Shown in pieces: positions 9,300 to 18,893 of a DNA stretch of 39,883 nt. Positions within the stretch are counted from its first letter, which is position 1. Every line of letters begins with the position of its first letter. The translations under genes were made by a program, and so were the position numbers. The stretch spans positions 1-39,883 of the forward strand of contig NZ_CAJUHF010000034.1 of NCBI RefSeq assembly GCF_910585845.1, read 5' to 3'. This DNA comes from an uncultured Bacteroides sp. GTDB lineage: Bacteria; Bacteroidota; Bacteroidia; Bacteroidales; Bacteroidaceae. Under the pieces are notes generated by a model. The model was not told the DNA's origin. It saw only the letters and a list, made by a program, of their open reading frames with translations, and did no database searches.

Positions 9300-12200
9300 A
9301 TGAGACGAAGAACTTTACTGATAATCGCATTATTAAGCATAATTGCTGCAAGCGCCTTTAGCGGAACAGATCTCCGTACCCAAATAATGAGGACGACAGA
9401 TGGATTGCCCAGCAACTCCATCCGAAACATATACCAAGACAGCAAAGGCTTTCTCTGGTTAGGTACTTTGAACGGTTTGAGCCGTTACGACGGCAACTCT
9501 TTCCTGAACTTCCAGCCGGAAACCAGCCATGAACAGATTTCATTGACCGACAATCGCATCAATTACATCAAAGAAGACCGGAATGGCTTCCTCTGGATAG
9601 GCACGGGAGCGGAACTGTACAGTTGTTACGACTTACAAAAAAGCCGATTCGTCGACTTCACCGGAAAAGGAGAATACGGACAGAATTATTCCAACTTCTT
9701 TGCCGCATCCAACGGAGACGTATGGTTGTATCATAAAGGAAATGGGGCACGGCAAATCATTACTCAAAACGACCGGACGATGACCTCGGTGAAGTTCAAG
9801 ACCGAACGCGGCAACCTGCCCAGCAATCAGGTACAATTCATCACCGAAGACAGTTCAGGAAAGATATGGATAGGTACCATGCACGGTCTGGCCTTCACCG
9901 ACCGGAAAGGAATCAACATCATAGACCGCAAGAATGATTTCATTGCCTATGCTTCACACGAGCAGAAAATGTATTTCCTCACCACAGAGGGGGAAATATA
10001 TGGGTATGACGAAAATTCCAACCAACTTATTCCGTTGGCACGAGTTCCTGCTGCCATAGAAGGAGTACGCTCCAACTGCCTGTTCGCATTCAAGCACGAA
10101 TGGGTTATTTTCACTTCCACGGGAACATATATCTACAACTTCAAATCACAGCAGATAACGACCGATGCCATACTGAACATAAAAGACGGTACAGTCCTCG
10201 TCGACAATCAGGGCGATTATTGGATATATAATCATACAGGAACAGTCTATTACATCCTATCGGAAACAGGAGAAATGAAAAAGTTCCAATTGATCCCCAA
10301 AGACAAATTGAACTACATTGACAACGAACGTTATCATGTAATCCACGACTCCCGGGGCCTCATTTGGATATCCACCTATTGCAACGGACTGTTTCTATAC
10401 AATCCGTCTGAGGACAAGTTAGAGCACTTCGTTTCAAACACCAAAGATTCCCCCATTGTTTCCGACTTCCTGCTGTATATCATGGAAGACAGGTCGGGCG
10501 CAATCTGGGTCAGCTCCGAATACTCCGGCTTGTCACGCATCACCGTATCCAATGAGGGTATCACCCGCTTTTATCCTGAATCCAGCGAACTCTTCGACCG
10601 CTCAAATACTGTCCGGATGTTGACTCGGATAAAAGATGAAAATATATGGTTGGGAACCCGCAAAGGTGGGTTGTACAACTACGACGACCATCTGACACCT
10701 CGGAAAAGCAAACAGCATTTCCAATCGAACGTTTATGCCATTGCCAAAGACAGCAAGGAAGAACTGTGGATAGGTACTCGCGGCGACGGGCTGAAAATCG
10801 GAGATACGTGGTATAAAAACATTCCGTCCGACTATTCGTCACTGAGCTACAATCATATCTTTTTCATCTTCCAAGACAGGAAGGACCGCATGTGGATAGG
10901 GACATTCGGAGGCGGGCTGGACTTGGCAGAGCCTACTGCCGACGGCAAATACAAGTTCCGCCACTTCCTCCAGCAGAAATATAGCCAGAGAATGATAAGA
11001 ACCATGATAGAAGACCGGAACGGGATGATATGGACCGGTACCGGCGATGGCATCTGTATATTTCATCCCGATTCATTGATTGCCAACGCCAACAACTACC
11101 ATGTGTTCAACAACGTAAACGGTAAATTCTGCTCCAATGAAATCAAATGTCTGTTCCGCGACAGTAAAGACAGGATATGGGTGGGAACTTCCGGAGCAGG
11201 ACTGAGCCTTTGCAAACCGACGGACAACTACCGCTCTTTAGAGTATGAACACTACGGAACGGACGACGGACTGGTGAACAACACCGTAGTGGCCATTCAG
11301 GAAGACACCTTCGGAAGACTGTGGATAGCAACGGAATACGGCATGTCTAAGTTCAATCCCGAAAACCGCTCTTTCGAAAACTATTTCTTCTCTTCGCATA
11401 CGTTAGGAAATGTATATAACGAGAACTGCTCTTGCATAGGTGCCGACAACAAACTTCTCTTCGGGACAAACTACGGCCTGACCCTCATCGACCCGATGAA
11501 AATACCCAGCAACGAGAAGTTCTCTCCCATTGTCTTCACCAACTTATACATCAACGGCATCCGGATGAATCCTGAAACCACCGATTCACCCCTGAAGAAG
11601 CAGTCGCTCTCTTATACCGACAAAATCACATTGAAGCATTTCCAAAATTCATTTGTACTGGACTTTTCCGCCTTCGACTATTCGGACAACAATCAGACAA
11701 AATACCGGTACTGGCTGGAGAACTACGACAAGGAATGGAGTGCTCCTTCGTCCTTGAACTTTGCGGCTTACAAATACCTCGATCCCGGCACATACACTCT
11801 GCACGTCAAGTCCTGCAATGGCGCAGGCATCTGGAACGAAGACGAGACCACCTTACAGATAACCATCGTTCCCCCGTTCTGGAAGAGCAAATGGGCCATG
11901 TTGGTATATACCCTGCTTTTAATAACGATCCTGTACTTTGCCTATCACATTGTCAGCAACTTTAACAACCTGCGTAACCGTATCAAAGTGGAAAAGCAGC
12001 TGACTGAATACAAATTAGTCTTTTTCACCAATATCTCCCACGAGTTCCGCACTCCCCTGACCCTAATCCAAGGGGCATTGGAGAAAATGCAGCGTATCAA
12101 CAATATCCCGCGCGAACTGGCCTCCCCTCTGCAAACCATGAACAGGAACACTCAACGCATGCTGAGGCTTATCAACCAGTTGCTGGAATTTAGAAAGATG

Positions 12201-13580
12201 CAAAACAACAAGCTGGCACTTTCGCTGGAAGAGACGGATGTGATCGCTTTCCTCCACGAAATATTTTTGAGTTTCAAGGACATATCCGAACAAAAGAATA
12301 TGAACTTCCGCTTCGATCCTTCGCTGCCGTCCTATAAGATGTTCATCGACAAAGGGTATATAGACAAGGTGACTTACAATCTACTGTCGAATGCCTTCAA
12401 GTATACTCCCGCAAACGGGACTATCCTCTTCTCCATCGAGGTGGACGAAGCACGGAAGATGCTGCAAATCCAAGTTTCCGACACAGGTGTGGGCATTCCG
12501 AAAGAGAAGCAACACGAACTGTTCAAACGATTCATGCAAAGCAGTTTCTCCGGCGACAGCATCGGCGTGGGATTGCATCTGACACACGAATTAGTGCAGG
12601 TGCACCAAGGCACCATCAACTATCGGGACAACGAGAACGGAGGCTCTGTCTTCACCGTCTGCATTCCGACAGACAAATCCGTGTATGCGGAGAAAGACTT
12701 CCTCATACCGGGCAATGTCCTGCTGAAAGAAGATGAAGAGCGAACACGGTGTTTGACGGAAGTTTCAGAAGAGGTTCCGGTTCCCTCGGAAAATGTGACT
12801 CCGCTAAACAAACGGAAGATCCTGATCATTGAAGATGATTGCGAAATCAGGCAGTTGTTGAAGGAGCAAATCGGTGCTTACTTTGAAGTGGAAGTGGCAG
12901 AGGAGAGTAAAACCGGATGCGAAAAAGCACGCACATATGCCCCCGATTTGATTGTCTGCGATGTCCTGATGCCGGGCATGAGCGGATTTGAAGCGACCAA
13001 AAAGCTGAAATCGGACTTTGCCACAAGCCATATCCCCATCATACTGTTGACAGCACTCAGTTCTCCCGAAAAGCAACTGGAGGGAATCGAAGCCGGAGCA
13101 GATGCTTACATTGCCAAACCTTTCAGCACCAAATTCCTGCTGGCACGGATATTCCGGCTGATAGAACAACGGGAAAAGCTCCGCGAGAAGTTCTCCAACG
13201 AACCGGGCATCATCCATACGGCGATGTATTCTACCGACCGGGACAAAGAATTTACCGAACGACTGAACACCATACTGAATGCCAATCTCTCCCGCTCTGA
13301 TTTCAACATTGAAGAGTTGGTTCAATTGATGAAACTCAGCCGGACCGCATTATATACAAAGGTAAAAGGTGTAACCGGATATGCTCCCATAGAATACCTG
13401 CGCATTATCCGTATGAAGAAAGCAGCTGAGCTGTTATTGTCCGAAGAGCGTCTCACCGTAGCAGAAGTCGCCTACAAAGTAGGTATCAACGATCCATTCT
13501 ATTTCAGCAAATGTTTTAAGGCACAATTCGGAATATCTCCTTCCGTATATCAAAAAGGTGGCAAGAACATCGATATTTAA
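9300..13580 (+). CDS. Hybrid two-component system (HTCS) sensor-regulator
   Basis: A second complete HTCS, 1426 residues. Order seen: signal peptide (about 1-22), propeller repeats (about 30-770; motifs FLWLGTLNGLSRYDG, KIWIGTMHGL, RMWIGTFGGGL), a Y_Y_Y domain (about 785-858), a membrane helix (about 862-883), HisKA with His 914 (NISHEFRTPLT), an ATPase domain (N near 1031, DTGVG near 1061), a receiver with Asp near 1221 (VCDVLMPGMSG) and a C-terminal AraC helix-turn-helix (about 1320-1420). All catalytic residues are intact. It is clearly a paralogue of the HTCS at 805-5010 but well diverged in the periplasmic part, so it probably senses a different sugar. The GH2 gene follows 169 bp downstream on the same strand beyond a terminator-like hairpin and is a likely target. 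Confidence 0.96.
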   Translation: MRRRTLLIIALLSIIAASAFSGTDLRTQIMRTTDGLPSNSIRNIYQDSKGFLWLGTLNGLSRYDGNSFLNFQPETSHEQISLTDNRINYIKEDRNGFLWIGTGAELYSCYDLQKSRFVDFTGKGEYGQNYSNFFAASNGDVWLYHKGNGARQIITQNDRTMTSVKFKTERGNLPSNQVQFITEDSSGKIWIGTMHGLAFTDRKGINIIDRKNDFIAYASHEQKMYFLTTEGEIYGYDENSNQLIPLARVPAAIEGVRSNCLFAFKHEWVIFTSTGTYIYNFKSQQITTDAILNIKDGTVLVDNQGDYWIYNHTGTVYYILSETGEMKKFQLIPKDKLNYIDNERYHVIHDSRGLIWISTYCNGLFLYNPSEDKLEHFVSNTKDSPIVSDFLLYIMEDRSGAIWVSSEYSGLSRITVSNEGITRFYPESSELFDRSNTVRMLTRIKDENIWLGTRKGGLYNYDDHLTPRKSKQHFQSNVYAIAKDSKEELWIGTRGDGLKIGDTWYKNIPSDYSSLSYNHIFFIFQDRKDRMWIGTFGGGLDLAEPTADGKYKFRHFLQQKYSQRMIRTMIEDRNGMIWTGTGDGICIFHPDSLIANANNYHVFNNVNGKFCSNEIKCLFRDSKDRIWVGTSGAGLSLCKPTDNYRSLEYEHYGTDDGLVNNTVVAIQEDTFGRLWIATEYGMSKFNPENRSFENYFFSSHTLGNVYNENCSCIGADNKLLFGTNYGLTLIDPMKIPSNEKFSPIVFTNLYINGIRMNPETTDSPLKKQSLSYTDKITLKHFQNSFVLDFSAFDYSDNNQTKYRYWLENYDKEWSAPSSLNFAAYKYLDPGTYTLHVKSCNGAGIWNEDETTLQITIVPPFWKSKWAMLVYTLLLITILYFAYHIVSNFNNLRNRIKVEKQLTEYKLVFFTNISHEFRTPLTLIQGALEKMQRINNIPRELASPLQTMNRNTQRMLRLINQLLEFRKMQNNKLALSLEETDVIAFLHEIFLSFKDISEQKNMNFRFDPSLPSYKMFIDKGYIDKVTYNLLSNAFKYTPANGTILFSIEVDEARKMLQIQVSDTGVGIPKEKQHELFKRFMQSSFSGDSIGVGLHLTHELVQVHQGTINYRDNENGGSVFTVCIPTDKSVYAEKDFLIPGNVLLKEDEERTRCLTEVSEEVPVPSENVTPLNKRKILIIEDDCEIRQLLKEQIGAYFEVEVAEESKTGCEKARTYAPDLIVCDVLMPGMSGFEATKKLKSDFATSHIPIILLTALSSPEKQLEGIEAGADAYIAKPFSTKFLLARIFRLIEQREKLREKFSNEPGIIHTAMYSTDRDKEFTERLNTILNANLSRSDFNIEELVQLMKLSRTALYTKVKGVTGYAPIEYLRIIRMKKAAELLLSEERLTVAEVAYKVGINDPFYFSKCFKAQFGISPSVYQKGGKNIDI

Positions 13581-13610
13581 CTCCGGACAAAGCGAAGCGA
13601 TCCCCCCAAG

Positions 13611-13640
13611 AACAGAAATATCCTATGGATATTTCTGTTT
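13611..13640 (+). terminator. Hairpin terminator after the HTCS at 9300-13580
   Basis: Perfect 13-bp arms (13611-13623 and 13627-13639; AACAGAAATATCC and its complement) flank a 3-nt loop, 31 bp after the stop codon. The descending arm ends in CTGTTT, so the U-tract is short. It separates the regulator from the GH2 gene. Confidence 0.7.
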
Positions 13641-13711
13641 GTCAATGAATAAAACAGCAAATATTACATGCATCTGTACTCTTTTCCATCGGAATTAAAT
13701 GAACGGCAGTT

Positions 13712-13719
13712 TACCTTTG
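13712..13719 (+). promoter_or_regulatory. Predicted -7 element for the GH2 gene
   Basis: TACCTTTG matches TAnnTTTG exactly and lies 30 nt before the ATG. No convincing -33 TTTG is present, which would fit a promoter that depends on an activator such as an HTCS; that last point is inference. Confidence 0.45.
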
Positions 13720-13749
13720 CAGCATTAAACTACTGATAAATTCAATTCC

Positions 13750-16700
13750 ATGAGAAAGAAAGTTTTATTATTATTTTGGACTATTCTATGTATTAGCCAT
13801 CAACAAGTAGCAGCCTCAGACACCGAAGTGAGGCAGAAGTACAATTTCAATTCGGACTGGCTGCTTTCGGTAGGTGATGCCACCGGAGCCGAACAACAGA
13901 AGTTTGCCGACAGTAATTGGAAAAAGGTCACCTTACCCCATGCTTTCAATGAAGACGAAGCATTCCGATACAGCATCGACGAACTGACAGACACCATCGT
14001 ATGGTATCGCAAGCACTTTCGATTGCCTGCCGGAAGCGAAGGGAAGAAAGTATTCATTGAGTTCGAAGGAGTACGACAAGCCGCCGATTTCTACATCAAC
14101 GGCAAGCACATCGGCTTGCATGAAAATGGAGTGATGGCAGTGGGATTCGACCTGACTCCTTACATTGCCTATAATAAAGAGAATGTCATCGCCCTGCGCA
14201 TTGACAACAATTGGCAGTACAGAGAACGGGATACCAACACCAAATTCCAGTGGAACGACCGTAACTTCAATGCCAACTATGGCGGTCTGCCCAAAAATGT
14301 ATGGCTCCACCTGACCGACAAGCTATATCAGACCTTGCCCCTCTATAGCAACCTGAAGACCACTGGTGTCTATATTTATGCCGAAGACATCCGAGTGAAA
14401 TCGCGCAAAGCCGTCATCCATGCAGAATCGGAAGTCAGAAATGAATACCGGAAGAAACAGCAGGTTGCCTATCAGGTAGAGATCATAGACCGCGACGGCA
14501 ATCTCGTAAAAACCATGTCCGGTGAAAGCATCACCCTGCAACCGGGCGAGACAGGCGTGGTAAAAGCCTCGGCAGAAGTAGACAACCTGCACTTCTGGAG
14601 CTGGGGATACGGCTATCTGTACACTGTGAAAACCAGTTTGTGGATCAACGGGAAAAAGACGGACGAGGTAGCTACCCGTACCGGCTTCCGCAAGACACGC
14701 TTCGGAAACGGAAAAATATGGCTGAACGACCGTGTGCTACAGATGAAAGGATTCGCACAGCGCACCAGCAACGAGTGGCCCGCTTTGGGTGTCTCCGTTC
14801 CCGCCTGGCTGAGCGATTACAGCAATGGCCTGATGGTAGAGTGTAATGCCAATCTGGTACGCTGGATGCACGTCACTCCCTGGAAGCAGGATGTGGAATC
14901 GTGCGACCGTGTAGGCCTTATCCAAGCCATGCCCGCCGGCGACTCGGAGAAAGACAGGGAAGGACGCCAGTGGGAACAGCGCACCGAACTGATGCGCGAT
15001 GCCATCATCTACAATCGTAACAATCCGAGTATCCTGTTCTACGAATCGGGTAACGAATCCATCAGCCGCGAGCACATGCTGGAGATGAAAGCCATACGCG
15101 ACAAGTATGACCCACACGGAGGACGTGCCATAGGTTCACGCGAAATGCTGGATATCCGCGAAGCCGAATACGGCGGGGAAATGCTTTATATCAATAAGAG
15201 TGCACACCACCCGATGTGGGCTACGGAATATTGCCGGGATGAAGCGCTCCGCAAGTATTGGGACAATTACAGTTACCCGTATCACAAGCAGGGGGAAGGC
15301 TCCAAAGCCTATAAGTCCACCGTTACCAATAAAGTAAAGAAGCAAGTAGACGCAAGGGCTTACAACCAGAACCAGAATTCGTTTGCCATCGAGAACGTCA
15401 GACGCTGGTACGATTACTGGCGCGAGCGTCCGGGTACGGGATTCCGGGTTAGCTCGGGAGGTGTCAAAATCATCTTCTCCGACAGCAACACCCACTTCCG
15501 CGGTGTGGAAAACTACCGGAGAAGCGGCGCTACGGATGCCATGCGCATTCCCAAAGACCTTTTCTATGCATTGCAGACCATGTGGGACGGATGGGTCGAC
15601 ACGGAAACCCCGCGCATCCACATCATCGGTCATTGGAACTACGGGGAAGATGTAGTCAAACCCATCCACGTAGTGTCGAGTGCCGACAGCGTAGCCCTCT
15701 TCCTGAACGGAAAATCATTAGGAGAAAGCGTACAGGAATATCATTTCCTGCACACCTACCATAACGTCAAGTTCGAAGCCGGAAAACTGGAAGCCGTAGG
15801 TTACGATGCAAACGGCAAAGAGTGCTGTCGCACAGAACTACAGACCGCAGGCAAACCGGAACGCATCCGGTTGAACCTGATGCAAAGCCCCGCAGGCTGG
15901 AAAGCGGACGGTGCAGACGTGGTACTGGTGCAAGTAGAAGTGGTAGACAAGGAAGGAAGACGCTGTCCGCTGGCCAACGATCTGATCAACTTTGAGATGG
16001 AAGGTCCGGCAGAGTGGCGCGGAGGTATCGCACAAGGAGAGAACAACTATATCCTGTCTCAGAAACTTCCTGTAGAGTGTGGTGTGAACCGTGTCCTGAT
16101 CCGTTCGCTTACGGAAGCAGGCAACGTACGCCTCAAAGCAAGCGCAGCCGGATTGCAATCCGCTGAGATAAGTTTCGCCTCCCTGCCGGTGGAAGTGAAG
16201 AACGGACTAAGCAAGTACATTCCTGCCAACGAGTTGCAAGGACAGCTCACCCGTGGGGAAACTCCGCAAACCCCGTCTTATACAGACAAGAAAGTAGCTG
16301 TATTAATCGACTCCGCAAAGGCCGGCACCAACAACGAGACAGCCATCAACAGTTATGACGACAATGAACTGAGCGAATGGAAGAACGATGGCAAAGCCAG
16401 CACCGCCTGGATCACTTATCGCCTGAACCGCCCTGCCCGCGTAGATGAAATCTGTCTGAAGCTGACCGGATGGCGCATGCGTAGTTATCCTTTAGAGATT
16501 TATGCAGGCAAGGAACTTATCTGGAGCGGCGATACGGAAAAGAGCCTCGGATATATCCATCTAAACGTAAAGCCTGTATTGACCCAGGAAATCACCATCC
16601 GTCTGAAGGGCAGCAGCAGTGAAGAAGATGCTTTCGGACAAATCGTAGAAGTAGCCGCACCGGTTGCCAACGAACTGGACCTCTACAAGGCAGACGAAAG

Positions 16701-16764
16701 CAAAAGAGCCAAGTATGAACTGCGAATCGTAGAAATAGAGTTCTTGGAGAACCTGCTCCAATAA
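13750..16764 (+). CDS. Glycoside hydrolase family 2 enzyme with C-terminal discoidin-like domain
   Basis: A 1004-residue exported enzyme with a signal peptide (about 1-22, cleavage near VAAS). Domains: GH2 sugar-binding jelly roll (about 28-195, with WYRKHFRLP and the GGLPKNVWLHL end motif), an Ig-like GH2 domain (about 205-315), the TIM barrel (about 320-625) with the acid/base in GNES (Glu 436) and probable nucleophile in ATEYC (Glu 493), a DUF4982-like domain (about 635-695), another Ig-like domain (about 705-815) and a coagulation factor 5/8-like carbohydrate-binding domain (about 848-1000). Known GH2 enzymes remove beta-linked galactose, glucuronic acid or mannose; the sequence does not fix which, with beta-galactosidase the most usual for this architecture. 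It stands alone between a hairpin and a terminator and is convergent with the GH43-like gene. Confidence 0.93.
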   Translation: MRKKVLLLFWTILCISHQQVAASDTEVRQKYNFNSDWLLSVGDATGAEQQKFADSNWKKVTLPHAFNEDEAFRYSIDELTDTIVWYRKHFRLPAGSEGKKVFIEFEGVRQAADFYINGKHIGLHENGVMAVGFDLTPYIAYNKENVIALRIDNNWQYRERDTNTKFQWNDRNFNANYGGLPKNVWLHLTDKLYQTLPLYSNLKTTGVYIYAEDIRVKSRKAVIHAESEVRNEYRKKQQVAYQVEIIDRDGNLVKTMSGESITLQPGETGVVKASAEVDNLHFWSWGYGYLYTVKTSLWINGKKTDEVATRTGFRKTRFGNGKIWLNDRVLQMKGFAQRTSNEWPALGVSVPAWLSDYSNGLMVECNANLVRWMHVTPWKQDVESCDRVGLIQAMPAGDSEKDREGRQWEQRTELMRDAIIYNRNNPSILFYESGNESISREHMLEMKAIRDKYDPHGGRAIGSREMLDIREAEYGGEMLYINKSAHHPMWATEYCRDEALRKYWDNYSYPYHKQGEGSKAYKSTVTNKVKKQVDARAYNQNQNSFAIENVRRWYDYWRERPGTGFRVSSGGVKIIFSDSNTHFRGVENYRRSGATDAMRIPKDLFYALQTMWDGWVDTETPRIHIIGHWNYGEDVVKPIHVVSSADSVALFLNGKSLGESVQEYHFLHTYHNVKFEAGKLEAVGYDANGKECCRTELQTAGKPERIRLNLMQSPAGWKADGADVVLVQVEVVDKEGRRCPLANDLINFEMEGPAEWRGGIAQGENNYILSQKLPVECGVNRVLIRSLTEAGNVRLKASAAGLQSAEISFASLPVEVKNGLSKYIPANELQGQLTRGETPQTPSYTDKKVAVLIDSAKAGTNNETAINSYDDNELSEWKNDGKASTAWITYRLNRPARVDEICLKLTGWRMRSYPLEIYAGKELIWSGDTEKSLGYIHLNVKPVLTQEITIRLKGSSSEEDAFGQIVEVAAPVANELDLYKADESKRAKYELRIVEIEFLENLLQ

Positions 16765-16787
16765 ATAAGAACAGGATAGAAAAAAAA

Positions 16788-16832
16788 CGCCTCGTGAGAT
16801 GAATATTTTCGTCCCACGAGGCGATTTTTTTT
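16788..16832 (+). terminator. Intrinsic terminator of the GH2 gene
   Basis: Perfect 9-bp arms CGCCTCGTG (16788-16796) and CACGAGGCG (16815-16823) are followed at once by a run of eight T (16825-16832), 23 bp after the GH2 stop. The A-run at 16781-16787 gives a U-tract on the other strand too, so it can also stop transcription from the GH43-like gene. Confidence 0.85.
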
Positions 16833-16910
16833 GTCCCGTGAGACGAATTTTTTCAGCTCACGAGGTGAATTTCGTCGTCCCATGAGACGAATTTCTTCAG
16901 TTCATGGGAC
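16788..16910. repeat. Three successive related hairpins
   Basis: After the terminator hairpin come two more of similar design: CGTGAG/CTCACG at 16837-16842 and 16857-16862, and GTCCCATGA/TCATGGGAC at 16877-16885 and 16902-16910. All carry variants of GTCCCRTGAGACGAA on one side, and base changes in one arm are matched by changes in the other. They fill the space between two convergent genes. Confidence 0.75.
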
Positions 16911-17037
16911 ACGATTTTTCTTTCTACTTCCTTACTTGATTTTCGGTTTCAGTCATCCGAAACGTCTCCCGGGTATCGCACCGGACAGTTCTATTAGTAT
17001 ATTCAAATTTCACAATACTCCTCTAAACATCCACGCC

Positions 17038-18648
17038 TCACCGATACTTCACAAAGCAGACATCGTCAATCTGGCAGCTTGCCCCAGCTTCTCCCTCCGC
17101 CCAGAATCCGATTTCCACTTTTCCATTTCTCACCACAATATCTTTCAGCTCGACCGTGCGCCAATCTGCATTTTCCGCAACGAGTGGCATCGCTTTTCTT
17201 TTCCCGCCGCTTTCCGCATACATTTCCAGTTTTCCAAAACCGGCACTGTTTCTGACTTTGGCAGATAAAGTATAGTTCCCGTCTTTCAGTTCTACATAAG
17301 GAGTAGATTCTATGAACTGGTAGATTTTCCTTTTGAAAGCCACTTTATCACTAATATTCAAGCTTTTCTCTCCAATAACGACTTTCCTGTCGGCTTCCGT
17401 ATTGAAGTAGTTGAGTACGGGAGAATCTTTGGAACTAATGACAATCGCGTTTCCCTCATAAACTTTAGTTGTCCAACCCAACAACTGCTCTTGGATAGGC
17501 TTTACAGGACTGGGAATGTACCGGCGGTCGGCCTCGAAACTTCCATTCTTCACGTAATTATTATCATCCGCCACACTCCACTCACCGGTCACGGCATTCA
17601 GATTCCATGAACTTAAGGAATTGAAATAAGGCGTCTCCCCGTTGAATGAAAGCGGGCACCATTGATTATATCCCAAACCGTTTCCGGCAAAATCCGCCCA
17701 TCTGTCCCCACAGAAAATCACAGTTTCCTGTTTGCTTCCTTTTACATTGACAAAAAAGCCCGTTTGTGTCACGTGTGCATAATCGTCCATGCAACCGGGA
17801 GTAATAAGCATCTTATTCGTGGGAGAATAGGGACCGCGTACATCGTCTGCCACCAAATAGTACGCAAAAGACGAATCCCAGCCGTAAAGGTTCGATGCAA
17901 ACATGTAATACTTATTGTTGTATTTGAACATACAGTTTCCTTCCCGTCCTTCACCATGAAAGACTTGTGTGCAATCCAATAAATCCACATTCCCATCTTT
18001 GACACCGATTTCAGAAAGATAAATCCTGTTCCGCCCTCTTCCATAAGAATAAACAAGGTAGGAAATGCCTGTGTCTTCGTCCGTAAACACGGTTTGGTCT
18101 CCCGTATTGGGTGTCCCTATCATGGATTCCATATTCATCCGGCGATGCCAGACAAACTCTCCCGCCGGCTTGTCCGAAACGCAGATCAATACACCCGAAT
18201 CGTGCTGGACAAAAAGAGCGTATTTATTGATTTCTTTCACGTACGCTACCCCCAGGCGACCTACCCAACGTGTCCCATCATAATTCTTGTCGAGTTCGGC
18301 GCGGGTAAGTACATCACCCTCAAACTTCCAGTGGACCAAATCTGCCGATGTGTAGCAAGTTACAGAGAGAAAAGAATCAGTCTTTTGCGTTATGGATGGA
18401 TCATTGCGATATAAGGCAGCCTCATTGTACCGGGCACCATACCAATAATACTTTCCAACGCCCGTTTCCGGGTCCACGAACTTGAAAATACCGCCGCCTT
18501 GACTGAAGATCGGCTCGCCGTCTTGCGTATCCCAGAAAATGTCATTCCTAATCCGCTGAAAGTCCTTTTCAGGCACCGCCTGCTTACAACTTGTGAAAAG
18601 AGCAAGGTTAAATAATAAAACGATAAAATAAACAAATGAAAATTTCAT
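17038..18648 (-). CDS. GH43-like glycoside hydrolase lipoprotein with C-terminal binding domain
   Basis: A 536-residue lipoprotein (signal peptide ending LFTSC, lipidated Cys 21), probably at the cell surface or facing the periplasm. Residues about 30-370 read as a five-bladed propeller of the GH43/GH117 type: GGGIFKF near the start, YYWYGA, the HWKFEGDVL blade motif, the Asp in TGDQTVFTD and the acid-like Glu in GREGNCMFKY. The C-terminal 160 residues (VKNGSFEAD... to ...QIDDVCFVKYR) look like a beta-sandwich carbohydrate-binding domain. Known GH43 activities include arabinofuranosidase, xylosidase and exo-beta-1,3-galactanase; I cannot assign the subfamily. The gene is divergent from the GH28 gene, 245 bp away, which suggests joint control. 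Confidence 0.85.
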   Translation of the reverse strand: MKFSFVYFIVLLFNLALFTSCKQAVPEKDFQRIRNDIFWDTQDGEPIFSQGGGIFKFVDPETGVGKYYWYGARYNEAALYRNDPSITQKTDSFLSVTCYTSADLVHWKFEGDVLTRAELDKNYDGTRWVGRLGVAYVKEINKYALFVQHDSGVLICVSDKPAGEFVWHRRMNMESMIGTPNTGDQTVFTDEDTGISYLVYSYGRGRNRIYLSEIGVKDGNVDLLDCTQVFHGEGREGNCMFKYNNKYYMFASNLYGWDSSFAYYLVADDVRGPYSPTNKMLITPGCMDDYAHVTQTGFFVNVKGSKQETVIFCGDRWADFAGNGLGYNQWCPLSFNGETPYFNSLSSWNLNAVTGEWSVADDNNYVKNGSFEADRRYIPSPVKPIQEQLLGWTTKVYEGNAIVISSKDSPVLNYFNTEADRKVVIGEKSLNISDKVAFKRKIYQFIESTPYVELKDGNYTLSAKVRNSAGFGKLEMYAESGGKRKAMPLVAENADWRTVELKDIVVRNGKVEIGFWAEGEAGASCQIDDVCFVKYR

Positions 18649-18705
18649 GGCTTTCTGTTTTTTAGAATTAATAATCTATAAAGGTTCAATACTCCTATTT
18701 TAAGG

Positions 18706-18736
18706 CAAACATAGCCACATACACTCAAAACATCAA
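18706..18736 (-). promoter_or_regulatory. Predicted promoter of the GH43-like gene
   Basis: On the minus strand TATGTTTG (18713-18706) matches TAnnTTTG exactly, with a TTG (18736-18734) 20 nt upstream as a possible -33 element. It lies about 60 nt before the start codon. Confidence 0.45.
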
Positions 18737-18893
18737 TGGAAAAACAATCATAAACATGTAATATTTGCATTTTCCCATCATCTCTATCCAATATTCCATA
18801 CTTCTGAATAAATCTCTATGTTGCAGTTTACAGGAATGTCCTACTTTAGCCTGCGGAATTTTTCCAAATAAAACCAATAAATCCACTTTCATC

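Noticed and set aside
16831..17268. A 145-codon plus-strand frame
   Set aside because: It crosses the hairpin array and the 3' end of the opposite GH43-like gene; no supporting features.
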